64,000 bases of DNA. It comes from Afifella aestuarii. Its GTDB lineage: Bacteria; Pseudomonadota; Alphaproteobacteria; Rhizobiales; Afifellaceae. The stretch is taken from contig NZ_SAUF01000005.1 of the NCBI RefSeq assembly GCF_004023665.1, positions 372,001-436,000 of the forward strand. The letters are read 5' to 3'. The first letter of the stretch is position 1; every line of letters begins with the position of its first letter. The translations under genes were made by a program, and so were the position numbers. The notes below the pieces were generated by a model. That model saw only the letters and a program-made list of their open reading frames with translations. It had not been told where the DNA came from and ran no database searches. This document shows, one piece after another, positions 56,788-64,000 of the stretch.

Positions 56788-58167
56788 ATGGATATCAACG
56801 AGACCCTCTCCGACGGCCTCAAGCGCGAATTGAAGGTTACCGTTCCGGCCGGCGAATTGAACGATCGGCTGGCTGCGCGCCTGGATCAGCTGCGGGGACA
56901 GGTCCGCCTCAAGGGCTTCCGCCCTGGCAAAGTCCCGACCGAGCATCTGCGCCGGCTCTATGGCAAGGCCGCGATGGCGGAAATCGTCGAGAACATCGTT
57001 GCCGAGACGACACGTACGGCCATCAACGAACGGGGCGAGAAGGCTGCCATGCAGCCGGAAATCGCCATGACCGACGACGAGGCGGAAGCCAACGAGATCT
57101 TGGCAGCCAATGCCGATCTGACCTTCACGGTGAATTACGAGGTTCTGCCCGAATTCGAGATCGCCGAGATCAAAGGCATCAAGATCGAGCGCCCGATCGC
57201 CGAAGTGCCGGATGAAGAGGTCGATGAGCGCCTGAACGCCATCGGCGAAGGAAGCCGCACCTACGAGGCGGTGAAGCGCAAGGCCAAGGACGGCGACCGC
57301 ATCACGATCGGCTTCGTCGGCAAGATCGATGGCGAAGTCTTCGACGGCGGCAGCGACGACAACACCCAGATCGTCATTGGCTCCGGCCAGTTCATCCCGG
57401 GCTTCGAAGAGAAGCTGAAGGGCGTGAAGGAAGGCGAGGAGAAGACGATCGAGGTGACCTTCCCGGAGGATTATCCCTCTGAGAAGCTTGCCGGAAAGCC
57501 GGCGACGTTCGATGTCACGGTCAAGGAAGTGGCCGCTCCGCAGGAGCTGAAGCTCGACGACGAGTTCGCGCAGAAGCTCGGTGTCGAATCGCTCGACAAG
57601 CTGAAGGAAGCCGTCCGCGCCCAGCTCGAAAGCGAATACGGTTCTGCCACCCGCCAGCGTGTGAAGCGTCAGCTCCTCGACGCGCTCGACGAGAAGCACG
57701 AATTCCCGCTTCCGGAAAAGCTGGTCGAGCAGGAGTTCGAGAACATCTGGCGGCAGGTGATGCACGATGTGGAGCATCACGGTCGTTCCTTCGAGGATGA
57801 AGGCACGACGGAAGAAGAGGCGCGGGCGGAGTACCGCACCATTGCCGAGCGCCGCGTGCGTCTCGGTCTCGTCCTGTCGAAGATCGGCGAAGAAGCGAAG
57901 GTCGAGGTCGGCGAGGAAGAGCTGCAGCGCGCTCTCTACGAGCAGGTTCGCCGCTTCCCGGGTCAGGAACAGCAGGTGATCGAGCACTACCGCAACAATC
58001 CGGAAGCGGTGCAGGCGCTTCGCGCTCCGATTTTTGAGGAGAAGGTCGTCGATTACATGCTCGAGCTCGCCGACGTCACCGACAAGACGGTGTCACGTGA
58101 GGAGCTGCTTGCCGATGACGATGAGGATGACCACGAGCATCACCATCATCACGACCACGATCACTGA
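56788..58167 (+). CDS. tig: Trigger factor
   Basis: Ribosome-bound chaperone and prolyl isomerase, 459 residues. The N-terminal ribosome-binding domain has the signature GFRPGKVPTEHLRRLYG; the FKBP-type PPIase (about 160-245) contains GDRITIGFVGKIDGEVFDGG and GQFIPGFEEKLKGVKEGEEK; the C-terminal helical arms follow. The last 16 residues are an Asp/Glu/His-rich tail (DHEHHHHHDHDH), unusual and probably metal-binding. First of tig-clpP-clpX-lon. Confidence 0.96.
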   Translation: MDINETLSDGLKRELKVTVPAGELNDRLAARLDQLRGQVRLKGFRPGKVPTEHLRRLYGKAAMAEIVENIVAETTRTAINERGEKAAMQPEIAMTDDEAEANEILAANADLTFTVNYEVLPEFEIAEIKGIKIERPIAEVPDEEVDERLNAIGEGSRTYEAVKRKAKDGDRITIGFVGKIDGEVFDGGSDDNTQIVIGSGQFIPGFEEKLKGVKEGEEKTIEVTFPEDYPSEKLAGKPATFDVTVKEVAAPQELKLDDEFAQKLGVESLDKLKEAVRAQLESEYGSATRQRVKRQLLDALDEKHEFPLPEKLVEQEFENIWRQVMHDVEHHGRSFEDEGTTEEEARAEYRTIAERRVRLGLVLSKIGEEAKVEVGEEELQRALYEQVRRFPGQEQQVIEHYRNNPEAVQALRAPIFEEKVVDYMLELADVTDKTVSREELLADDDEDDHEHHHHHDHDH

Positions 58168-58186
58168 TAGGTGACCAAACGGGCGT

Positions 58187-58246
58187 GTGACGCAGTCGAC
58201 GCTGCGTCACCGCACCACGCAGGCCGCGCATCGCGCGGCCTTTTTT
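58187..58246 (+). terminator. Terminator after tig
   Basis: Two hairpins: GTGACGCAG / CTGCGTCAC at 58187-58210 and GGCCGCGC / GCGCGGCC at 58222-58240, the second followed by six T. Confidence 0.9.
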
Positions 58247-58361
58247 CCGCCAAGTCGGGCGTCATGTTTTACGGGGCTTTGGCAGATTGCTAAGAACCCC
58301 CTAAATTAGGACGAATCGTATCCCCGTGCCCGCGCCTCTGCGGGCAGAGCAAAGGCCTCCC

Positions 58362-58994
58362 ATGAAAGATCCCGTTGAAACCTACATGAACCTCGTCCCC
58401 ATGGTCGTGGAGCAGACCAACCGGGGTGAGCGCGCCTACGATATCTTTTCGCGCCTTCTGAAGGAGCGCATCATTTTTGTTACGGGCATGATCGAGGATC
58501 ACATGGCGACCCTCGTCTGTGCCCAGCTCCTTTTCCTCGAGGCGGAGAACCCTAAAAAGGAGATCAGCCTCTACATCAATTCGCCCGGCGGTGTCGTGAC
58601 CTCCGGCTTTGCGATGTACGACACGATGCAGTTTATCAAGCCGGCTGTGTCGACCTTGTGCATCGGGCAGGCTGCCTCGATGGGCTCGCTGCTTCTTTGC
58701 GCCGGTGAAAAGGATATGCGCTTTGCCGTTCCCAATGCCCGCATCATGGTGCACCAGCCCTCGGGCGGCTTCCAGGGTCAGGCCTCGGATATCGAGCGCC
58801 ACGCCGAGGATATTATCAAAATGAAGCGCCGGCTGAACGAAATCTACGTCAAGCACACAGGTCAGAACTATGAGACGGTTGAGCGGACGCTCGATCGTGA
58901 CTATTTCATGACGGCTGAGCAGGCGCAGGAGTTCGGATTGATCGATCGCGTGATCACAAGCCGGGCGATGACGGAGACCGAGGGGCAGGGTTGA
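58362..58994 (+). CDS. clpP: ATP-dependent Clp protease proteolytic subunit
   Basis: Barrel-forming serine protease of 210 residues that works with ClpX and ClpA. Catalytic Ser106 is in [11 protein letters not shown] and His131 in [27 protein letters not shown] is the oxyanion region. ATG 58362 gives [18 protein letters not shown], the family start; a GTG 12 codons upstream is less likely. clpX follows 148 bases on. Confidence 0.96.
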   Translation: MKDPVETYMNLVPMVVEQTNRGERAYDIFSRLLKERIIFVTGMIEDHMATLVCAQLLFLEAENPKKEISLYINSPGGVVTSGFAMYDTMQFIKPAVSTLCIGQAASMGSLLLCAGEKDMRFAVPNARIMVHQPSGGFQGQASDIERHAEDIIKMKRRLNEIYVKHTGQNYETVERTLDRDYFMTAEQAQEFGLIDRVITSRAMTETEGQG

Positions 58995-59142
58995 CGTTGC
59001 AAGCGTCACGCAGGCTAGAAGCTGTTAAGTTTATCTTGAAACCGTACAGCCAAAGATGTTCGATGAAAGGGGCGTGCCGCTTCGCGGCAGCGCCTCGTGC
59101 CAGGCGCCGGAATGGCGGGCTGGCCCACCGGAGAGGTGACCG

Positions 59143-60423
59143 ATGAGCAAAATCAGCGGTAACAGCGGGGACAGTAAGAACACGCTCTACTGCTCCTTCT
59201 GTGGCAAGAGCCAACACGAGGTGCGGAAGCTCATCGCGGGACCGACCGTGTTTATCTGCGACGAGTGTGTCGAGCTTTGCATGGACATCATCCGGGAGGA
59301 GAACAAATCCTCACTGGTGAAGTCCGGCGACGGCGTGCCTTCGCCGCAAGAGATTTACAACGTCCTCAACGACTACGTGATCGGCCAGACGGGTGCCAAG
59401 AAGGTGCTCTCTGTCGCTGTCCACAACCATTACAAGCGCCTCAACCATGCGGCGCGGAACAATGATGTGGAGTTGGCGAAGTCCAACATTCTGCTGATCG
59501 GCCCGACGGGTTGCGGCAAGACGCTGCTAGCGCAGACCTTGGCCCGCATTCTCGATGTGCCCTTCACCATGGCGGATGCAACGACACTGACCGAAGCCGG
59601 CTACGTCGGTGAGGATGTCGAAAACATCATCCTGAAGCTGCTTCAGGCCGCCGATTACAATGTGGAACGTGCCCAGCGCGGCATCGTCTATATCGACGAG
59701 GTCGACAAGATTTCTCGCAAGTCGGACAACCCTTCCATCACCCGCGATGTGTCGGGCGAGGGCGTCCAGCAGGCCTTGCTGAAGATCATGGAAGGCACAG
59801 TTGCTTCCGTGCCGCCCCAGGGCGGGCGCAAGCACCCGCAGCAGGAATTCCTCCAGGTCGATACGACGAACATCCTGTTCGTGTGCGGCGGTGCGTTCGC
59901 CGGTCTCGATCGCATCATTTCCGACCGTGGCCGCAAGACCTCGATCGGCTTCTCCGCCACCGTGGCGTCGCCGGACGATCGCAAGATCGGCGAGCTTCTG
60001 AGCCAGGTGGAGCCGGAGGACCTTCTGAAATTCGGTCTTATTCCGGAATTCGTCGGACGTATGCCGGTCGTGGCGACGCTTGAGGATCTCGACGAGCCGG
60101 CTCTCGTCTCCATCCTGACGGAGCCGAAGAACGCGCTGGTGAAGCAGTATCAGCGGCTCTTCGAGATGGAGAATGTCGAGCTGACGTTCCATGAGGATGC
60201 GCTTGCGGCGATCGCCCGCAAGGCGATCGAGCGCAAGACGGGCGCCCGTGGCCTGCGTTCCATCATGGAGGCGATCCTGCTGGAGACGATGTTCGATCTT
60301 CCGGGTCTCGACGGCGTGGAGGAGGTCGTGATCTCCGGCGACGTGGTCAACGGCAGCGCACGCCCGCTCTACATTTACTCGGAACGTCATTCCGAGACGC
60401 AGAACGCCGGTCGCTCGGCCTAG
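59143..60423 (+). CDS. clpX: ATP-dependent Clp protease ATP-binding subunit ClpX
   Basis: Unfoldase of 426 residues that feeds ClpP. The N-terminal zinc domain has C17, C20, C39 and C42 ([16 protein letters not shown]). Walker A is [12 protein letters not shown], Walker B is [12 protein letters not shown], and the C-terminal part holds the sensor-2 region [14 protein letters not shown]. In Caulobacter this protease degrades CtrA; alphaproteobacterial ClpX is usually essential. Confidence 0.97.
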   Translation: MSKISGNSGDSKNTLYCSFCGKSQHEVRKLIAGPTVFICDECVELCMDIIREENKSSLVKSGDGVPSPQEIYNVLNDYVIGQTGAKKVLSVAVHNHYKRLNHAARNNDVELAKSNILLIGPTGCGKTLLAQTLARILDVPFTMADATTLTEAGYVGEDVENIILKLLQAADYNVERAQRGIVYIDEVDKISRKSDNPSITRDVSGEGVQQALLKIMEGTVASVPPQGGRKHPQQEFLQVDTTNILFVCGGAFAGLDRIISDRGRKTSIGFSATVASPDDRKIGELLSQVEPEDLLKFGLIPEFVGRMPVVATLEDLDEPALVSILTEPKNALVKQYQRLFEMENVELTFHEDALAAIARKAIERKTGARGLRSIMEAILLETMFDLPGLDGVEEVVISGDVVNGSARPLYIYSERHSETQNAGRSA

Positions 60424-60619
60424 GAAAGCGGTGAGGGGCCTCAGGTTGACAACCGGGCCTCTCCTATCCACCTAACCGGGTAACGCAACAAGCTCGCTTC
60501 GAACGGTCGCGCCAGGTGTGTGGCTTGTCATTTTGTCTGCGCCCAAAAGTGATCCCGTAAGCGAGTACTCTTTACACTGAGATTTCGTCGGATCGACCGG
60601 CGAACGCGAAGGAATCCTT

Positions 60620-63049
60620 ATGACAGAACCCACTGGTTTCCTCGGATCTGCTGAAGGGAACGGGGTTTATCCCGTCCTTCCTCTTCGCGACATCGTTGTC
60701 TTCCCGCACATGATCGTGCCGCTCTTCGTCGGGCGGGAGAAGTCGATCAATGCCCTGGAAGAGGTGATGCGGGCAGATAAGATGATCCTGCTGGCCACCC
60801 AGAAAGACGCCAGCGACGAGGATCCGTCTCCGGAACGTATTTACGAGGTCGGCACGCTCGCCTCGGTTCTGCAGCTTTTGAAATTGCCCGATGGCACCGT
60901 GAAGGTGCTGGTCGAGGGGCGCAGCCGTGCGTCCATCAAGCGCTTCAGTGATCGCAAGGACATTTTCGAGGCCGAGGCCGAAGAGATTCCGGAGACGCTG
61001 GGCGACGAGGTGGAAGTCGAGGCGCTGTCGCGCTCCGTGGTCGCGGAGTTCGAGAACTACGTGAAGCTCAACAAGAAGGTGAGCCCGGAAGTTCTGACCG
61101 CCGTCGCCAACATCGAGGATTATGCCAAGCTCGCCGATACGGTGGCGTCGCATCTCGCCATTCGCATTCCCGAGAAGCAGGAAATCCTGGCTCTCACCTC
61201 TGCGACCGACCGCCTGGAAAAGGTGCTCGGCCTGATGGAGAGCGAGATCTCCGTTCTGCAGGTGGAGAAGCGCATCCGCTCGCGCGTCAAGCGCCAGATG
61301 GAGAAGACGCAGCGCGAGTACTACCTCAACGAGCAGATGAAGGCGATCCAGAAGGAGCTCGGCGATTCGGAAGACGGACGCGACGAGCTGCGCGAGCTGG
61401 AAGACCGCATCGGCAAGACAAAGCTCTCCAAGGAGGCCCGGGAAAAGGCCGAGGCGGAGATGAAGAAGCTGCGCCAGATGAGCCCGATGTCCGCCGAGGC
61501 GACCGTCGTGCGCAATTATCTGGATTGGCTGCTCAGCATCCCGTGGGGCAAGCGCACCAGGGTGAAGAACGATCTCGGTCATGCCGAATCCGTGCTCGAG
61601 ACCGATCATTACGGTCTTGAGAAGGTCAAGGAGCGGATCGTCGAGTACCTCGCCGTGCAGAGCCGCGCCAACAAGCTGAAGGGTCCGATTCTGTGCCTCG
61701 TCGGACCTCCCGGCGTCGGCAAGACCTCGCTCGGCAAGTCGATCGCAAAGGCCACCGGCCGCAATTTCGTGCGCATGTCGCTGGGCGGCGTTCGTGACGA
61801 AGCCGAAATCCGCGGCCACAGGCGCACCTATATCGGCTCGATGCCCGGCAAGGTGATCCAGTCGATGCGCAAGGCGAAGAAGTCCAACCCGCTCTTCCTG
61901 CTCGACGAGATCGACAAGATGGGCATGGATTTCCGCGGCGATCCGTCGTCGGCGCTTCTCGAGGTGCTCGATCCGGAGCAGAACGCAACCTTCATGGACC
62001 ACTATTTGGAGGTCGAGTACGACCTGTCGGATGTGATGTTCGTGACGACCGCGAATACGCTCAACATCCCACCCGCCTTGATGGACCGGATGGAGATCAT
62101 TCGCATCGCCGGTTACACCGAGGATGAGAAGGTCGAGATCGCGCGGCGCCATCTCTTGCCAAAGTCGGAAAAGGATCACGGCCTCCGGAAGGGCGAGTTC
62201 TCGATCGACGACGAGGCTCTGCGGACGGTGATTCGCCGCTATACACGGGAAGCTGGCGTCAGAAATCTCGAGCGAGAGCTCGCCACACTCGCCCGCAAGG
62301 CGGTGAAGAAGCTCCTGACGAGCGATGAAAAGAAGGTCGCGATCACCTCAGACAATCTCGCCGATTATCTGGGTGTGGCCCGGTACCGATTCGGTGAAGC
62401 CGAAAGGGAGGACATGACTGGTGTCGTCACCGGTCTTGCCTGGACCGAAGTCGGTGGCGATCTGCTCACGATCGAGGGTGTCATGATGCCCGGTAAGGGC
62501 AAGATGACCGTCACCGGCAACCTTCGCGACGTGATGAAGGAATCGATTTCCGCAGCGGCGTCCTATGTGCGCTCGCGGGCCGTCGATTTCGGCATCGAGC
62601 CGCCATTGTTCGATCGGCGCGATATCCACGTGCACGTGCCCGAGGGCGCGACGCCGAAGGATGGACCCTCGGCCGGTATCACGATGGTGACGGCGATCGT
62701 TTCGGTGATGACGGGCATTCCAGTCCGTCGCGATGTCGCCATGACCGGTGAGATCACCTTGCGCGGCCGCGTTCTGCCGATTGGTGGCCTTAAGGAGAAG
62801 CTTTTGGCGGCCCTCCGCGGCGGCATCAAGACCGTGCTCATCCCGGAAGATAATGCCAAGGATTTGGCGGAGATTCCGGACAATGTGAAGAGCGGCCTTG
62901 AGATCATACCTGTTGCCCGAATGGATGAGGTTCTGCGGCATGCATTGGTCCGCCAACCTGAGCCGATCGTGTGGAGCGAAGTGGAGAACGAGCCAAAACG
63001 CTCTGACGTCGCCGAGGATGACAACGCCGCAACGATGATTGCGCACTGA
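60620..63049 (+). CDS. lon: ATP-dependent protease Lon
   Basis: An 809-residue AAA+ protease that clears misfolded and regulatory proteins. LonA layout: N-terminal LON domain (about 15-210), coiled helix, AAA+ domain with [15 protein letters not shown] and [10 protein letters not shown], and protease domain with the Ser684/Lys727 dyad ([22 protein letters not shown]). ATG 60620 has GGAATCC ahead. I could not assign a heat-shock promoter in the 196-base gap after clpX. Confidence 0.97.
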   Translation: MTEPTGFLGSAEGNGVYPVLPLRDIVVFPHMIVPLFVGREKSINALEEVMRADKMILLATQKDASDEDPSPERIYEVGTLASVLQLLKLPDGTVKVLVEGRSRASIKRFSDRKDIFEAEAEEIPETLGDEVEVEALSRSVVAEFENYVKLNKKVSPEVLTAVANIEDYAKLADTVASHLAIRIPEKQEILALTSATDRLEKVLGLMESEISVLQVEKRIRSRVKRQMEKTQREYYLNEQMKAIQKELGDSEDGRDELRELEDRIGKTKLSKEAREKAEAEMKKLRQMSPMSAEATVVRNYLDWLLSIPWGKRTRVKNDLGHAESVLETDHYGLEKVKERIVEYLAVQSRANKLKGPILCLVGPPGVGKTSLGKSIAKATGRNFVRMSLGGVRDEAEIRGHRRTYIGSMPGKVIQSMRKAKKSNPLFLLDEIDKMGMDFRGDPSSALLEVLDPEQNATFMDHYLEVEYDLSDVMFVTTANTLNIPPALMDRMEIIRIAGYTEDEKVEIARRHLLPKSEKDHGLRKGEFSIDDEALRTVIRRYTREAGVRNLERELATLARKAVKKLLTSDEKKVAITSDNLADYLGVARYRFGEAEREDMTGVVTGLAWTEVGGDLLTIEGVMMPGKGKMTVTGNLRDVMKESISAAASYVRSRAVDFGIEPPLFDRRDIHVHVPEGATPKDGPSAGITMVTAIVSVMTGIPVRRDVAMTGEITLRGRVLPIGGLKEKLLAALRGGIKTVLIPEDNAKDLAEIPDNVKSGLEIIPVARMDEVLRHALVRQPEPIVWSEVENEPKRSDVAEDDNAATMIAH

Positions 63050-63066
63050 GTGCGCTTAAGCTTCAG

Positions 63067-63093
63067 ACGGCCCGGAACCTTCCGGGCCGTTTT
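63067..63093 (+). terminator. Terminator after lon
   Basis: Ten-base-pair stem ACGGCCCGGA / TCCGGGCCGT with a four-base loop, followed by TTTTGT. Confidence 0.85.
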
Positions 63094-63217
63094 GTCGTTC
63101 AAAGTTGCGGAAATGCCCAGTTTTCTTGAAGATTTTGCAGATTTTCCGGGCTCTGGCGCTTGCCCCAGGCGTTAATGTGACGCAGAGAATCGCCATCTCG
63201 ACAAAGGGAGAATGAGA

Positions 63218-63493
63218 ATGAACAAGGGTGAATTGGCCGCTGCGGTGGCAGAGAAGACGGATCTGTCCAAGACTCAGGCGACGGACGCTGTGGAAGCCGT
63301 TTTCGGCTGCATCACGGATGCCCTTAAGAAGGGCGAAGAGGTGCGTGTGCTTGGTTTCGGCAATTTCGCCATCTCGGAACGCGCCGCCAGCACGGGCCGC
63401 AATCCGCAGACCGGCGAAAAGATCGAAATCAAGGCTTCCAAGCAGGCCAAGTTCAAGCCGGGCAAGGGTTTGAAGGACGCCGTCAATAGCTGA
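63218..63493 (+). CDS. hupB: DNA-binding protein HU
   Basis: Histone-like nucleoid protein of 91 residues. It has the N-terminal MNKGELAAAVAEKTDLSKTQ, the dimer core VLGFGNFAISERAA and the DNA-gripping arm GRNPQTGEKIEIKASKQAKF with the conserved Arg-Asn-Pro. ATG 63218 has GGGAG seven bases upstream; the ATG two codons earlier is too close to it. Its place after lon is typical. Confidence 0.97.
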   Translation: MNKGELAAAVAEKTDLSKTQATDAVEAVFGCITDALKKGEEVRVLGFGNFAISERAASTGRNPQTGEKIEIKASKQAKFKPGKGLKDAVNS

Positions 63494-63512
63494 CGGTCCC
63501 GCTGTTTTGTTG

Positions 63513-63537
63513 AAAGGCCGACCTCTTCGGCCTTTTC
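63513..63537 (+). terminator. Terminator after hupB
   Basis: Nine-base-pair stem AAAGGCCGA / TCGGCCTTT with a five-base loop and a T-containing tail. Confidence 0.8.
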
Positions 63538-63612
63538 GATTCCGTCTTCGCGGAATCCATTCTCTTCCAACAGACTTGTCATGAGCGACCGCCCTTTATA
63601 CAGGGGGGCGGC

Positions 63613-63688
63613 GGGCGGTTAGCTCAGTTGGTAGAGCATCTCGTTTACACCGAGAGGGTCGGCAGTTCGAGCCTGTCACCGCCCACCA
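63613..63688 (+). tRNA. tRNA-Val (anticodon UAC)
   Basis: Acceptor GGGCGGT pairs with ACCGCCC, D-loop AGCTCAGTTGGTAGAGC, anticodon loop TTTACAC with anticodon TAC, T-loop AGTTCGAGC, and an encoded CCA at 63686-63688. Confidence 0.96.
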
Positions 63689-63838
63689 GAATTCCCGGAG
63701 CCAGCTCGCAGCCAACGGCTTGCTGGCGCCGGTTTCAGAAAGCTGCACCAATCGTTCGGTGCACGCTTGACACAGACGGCGCAGTCACCTATCTCGCCGT
63801 CTCGCTGAGGGCCGAACCACTGGCCCGACGCCGCCCGC

Positions 63839-63915
63839 GGGGGTGTAGCTCAGTTGGTTAGAGTGCCGGCCTGTCACGCCGGAGGTCGCGGGTTCGAGCC
63901 CCGTCACTCCCGCCA
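63839..63915 (+). tRNA. tRNA-Asp (anticodon GUC)
   Basis: Acceptor GGGGGTG pairs with CACTCCC (one G-T), anticodon stem CCGGC/GCCGG around loop CTGTCAC gives anticodon GTC, T-loop GGTTCGAGCC, discriminator G and an encoded CCA. Followed by a run of T. Confidence 0.95.
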
Positions 63916-64000
63916 TTTTTTCTCAGATCCAACCAACGTCTGAGAGCCTGCCGGAGAGAGAACATCTCTCTCCCCCAAAGGCGGAATTTCCCAAACCTCA

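Noticed and set aside
60480-60619. Heat-shock (sigma32) promoter for lon
   Set aside because: No CTTGAA-type -35 with a CCATNT-like -10 at correct spacing could be found.
60572-62179. A 535-codon minus-strand open frame opposite lon
   Set aside because: Shadow of lon codon bias; no ribosome site and no recognisable domain.

Overview
The window reads as chromosomal DNA of a GC-rich anoxygenic phototrophic alphaproteobacterium, most likely a purple non-sulfur member of Hyphomicrobiales (Rhizobiales). Supports are a bacteriochlorophyll gene order bchF-N-B-H, an aerR-ppsR regulator pair, a bacteriophytochrome next to a second ppsR, a rhizobial-type suf operon opened by an extra cysteine desulfurase, an Omp25/RopB-like porin-like protein, and the tig-clpP-clpX-lon-hup block. 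No mobile elements, CRISPR arrays or prophage genes were seen; the region looks like vertically inherited core and photosynthesis genes.

Layout. Positions 1-14363 are the edge of the photosynthesis gene cluster. On the minus strand bchF, bchN, bchB and bchH (cut by the window edge) form a tightly coupled operon for chlorophyllide-to-bacteriochlorophyllide synthesis. On the plus strand are aerR (cobalamin-binding antirepressor) and ppsR1, then a minus-strand alpha/beta-hydrolase-like protein that lacks the catalytic His, then bchG-bch2-bchP and a small membrane protein, which make and attach the phytyl tail. PpsR-type operators TGT-N12-ACG overlap the predicted -35 boxes of both bchF and bchG. 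The cluster ends abruptly at argC.

Positions 14440-34026 are housekeeping: argC, rne, cell-wall genes (amidase, PBP1A, an M23 peptidase), prfB with the classic programmed +1 frameshift, a peroxiredoxin, a large AsmA-like protein, tyrS, anmK and a GGDEF-EAL c-di-GMP enzyme.

Positions 34082-39182 are a light-sensing island: a ribbon-helix-helix protein, a FixJ-like response regulator overlapping a bacteriophytochrome whose kinase half resembles FixL, and a divergent ppsR2 that keeps only one cysteine. This could be a second, light-driven rather than redox-driven control path for the photosynthesis genes.

Positions 39211-47187 hold a hydrolase and the complete suf iron-sulfur operon (desulfurase, sufB, C, D, S, T, A), with a sigma70-like promoter and an Irr-like inverted repeat. 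Then come a DEAD-box helicase, an outer-membrane beta-barrel, parE, glnB-glnA with a sigma54-type promoter, the NAD(P)HX repair enzyme, tRNA-Leu, and the proteostasis block tig, clpP, clpX, lon, hup, followed by tRNA-Val and tRNA-Asp. Functions are inferred from motifs read by eye; no database search was possible.
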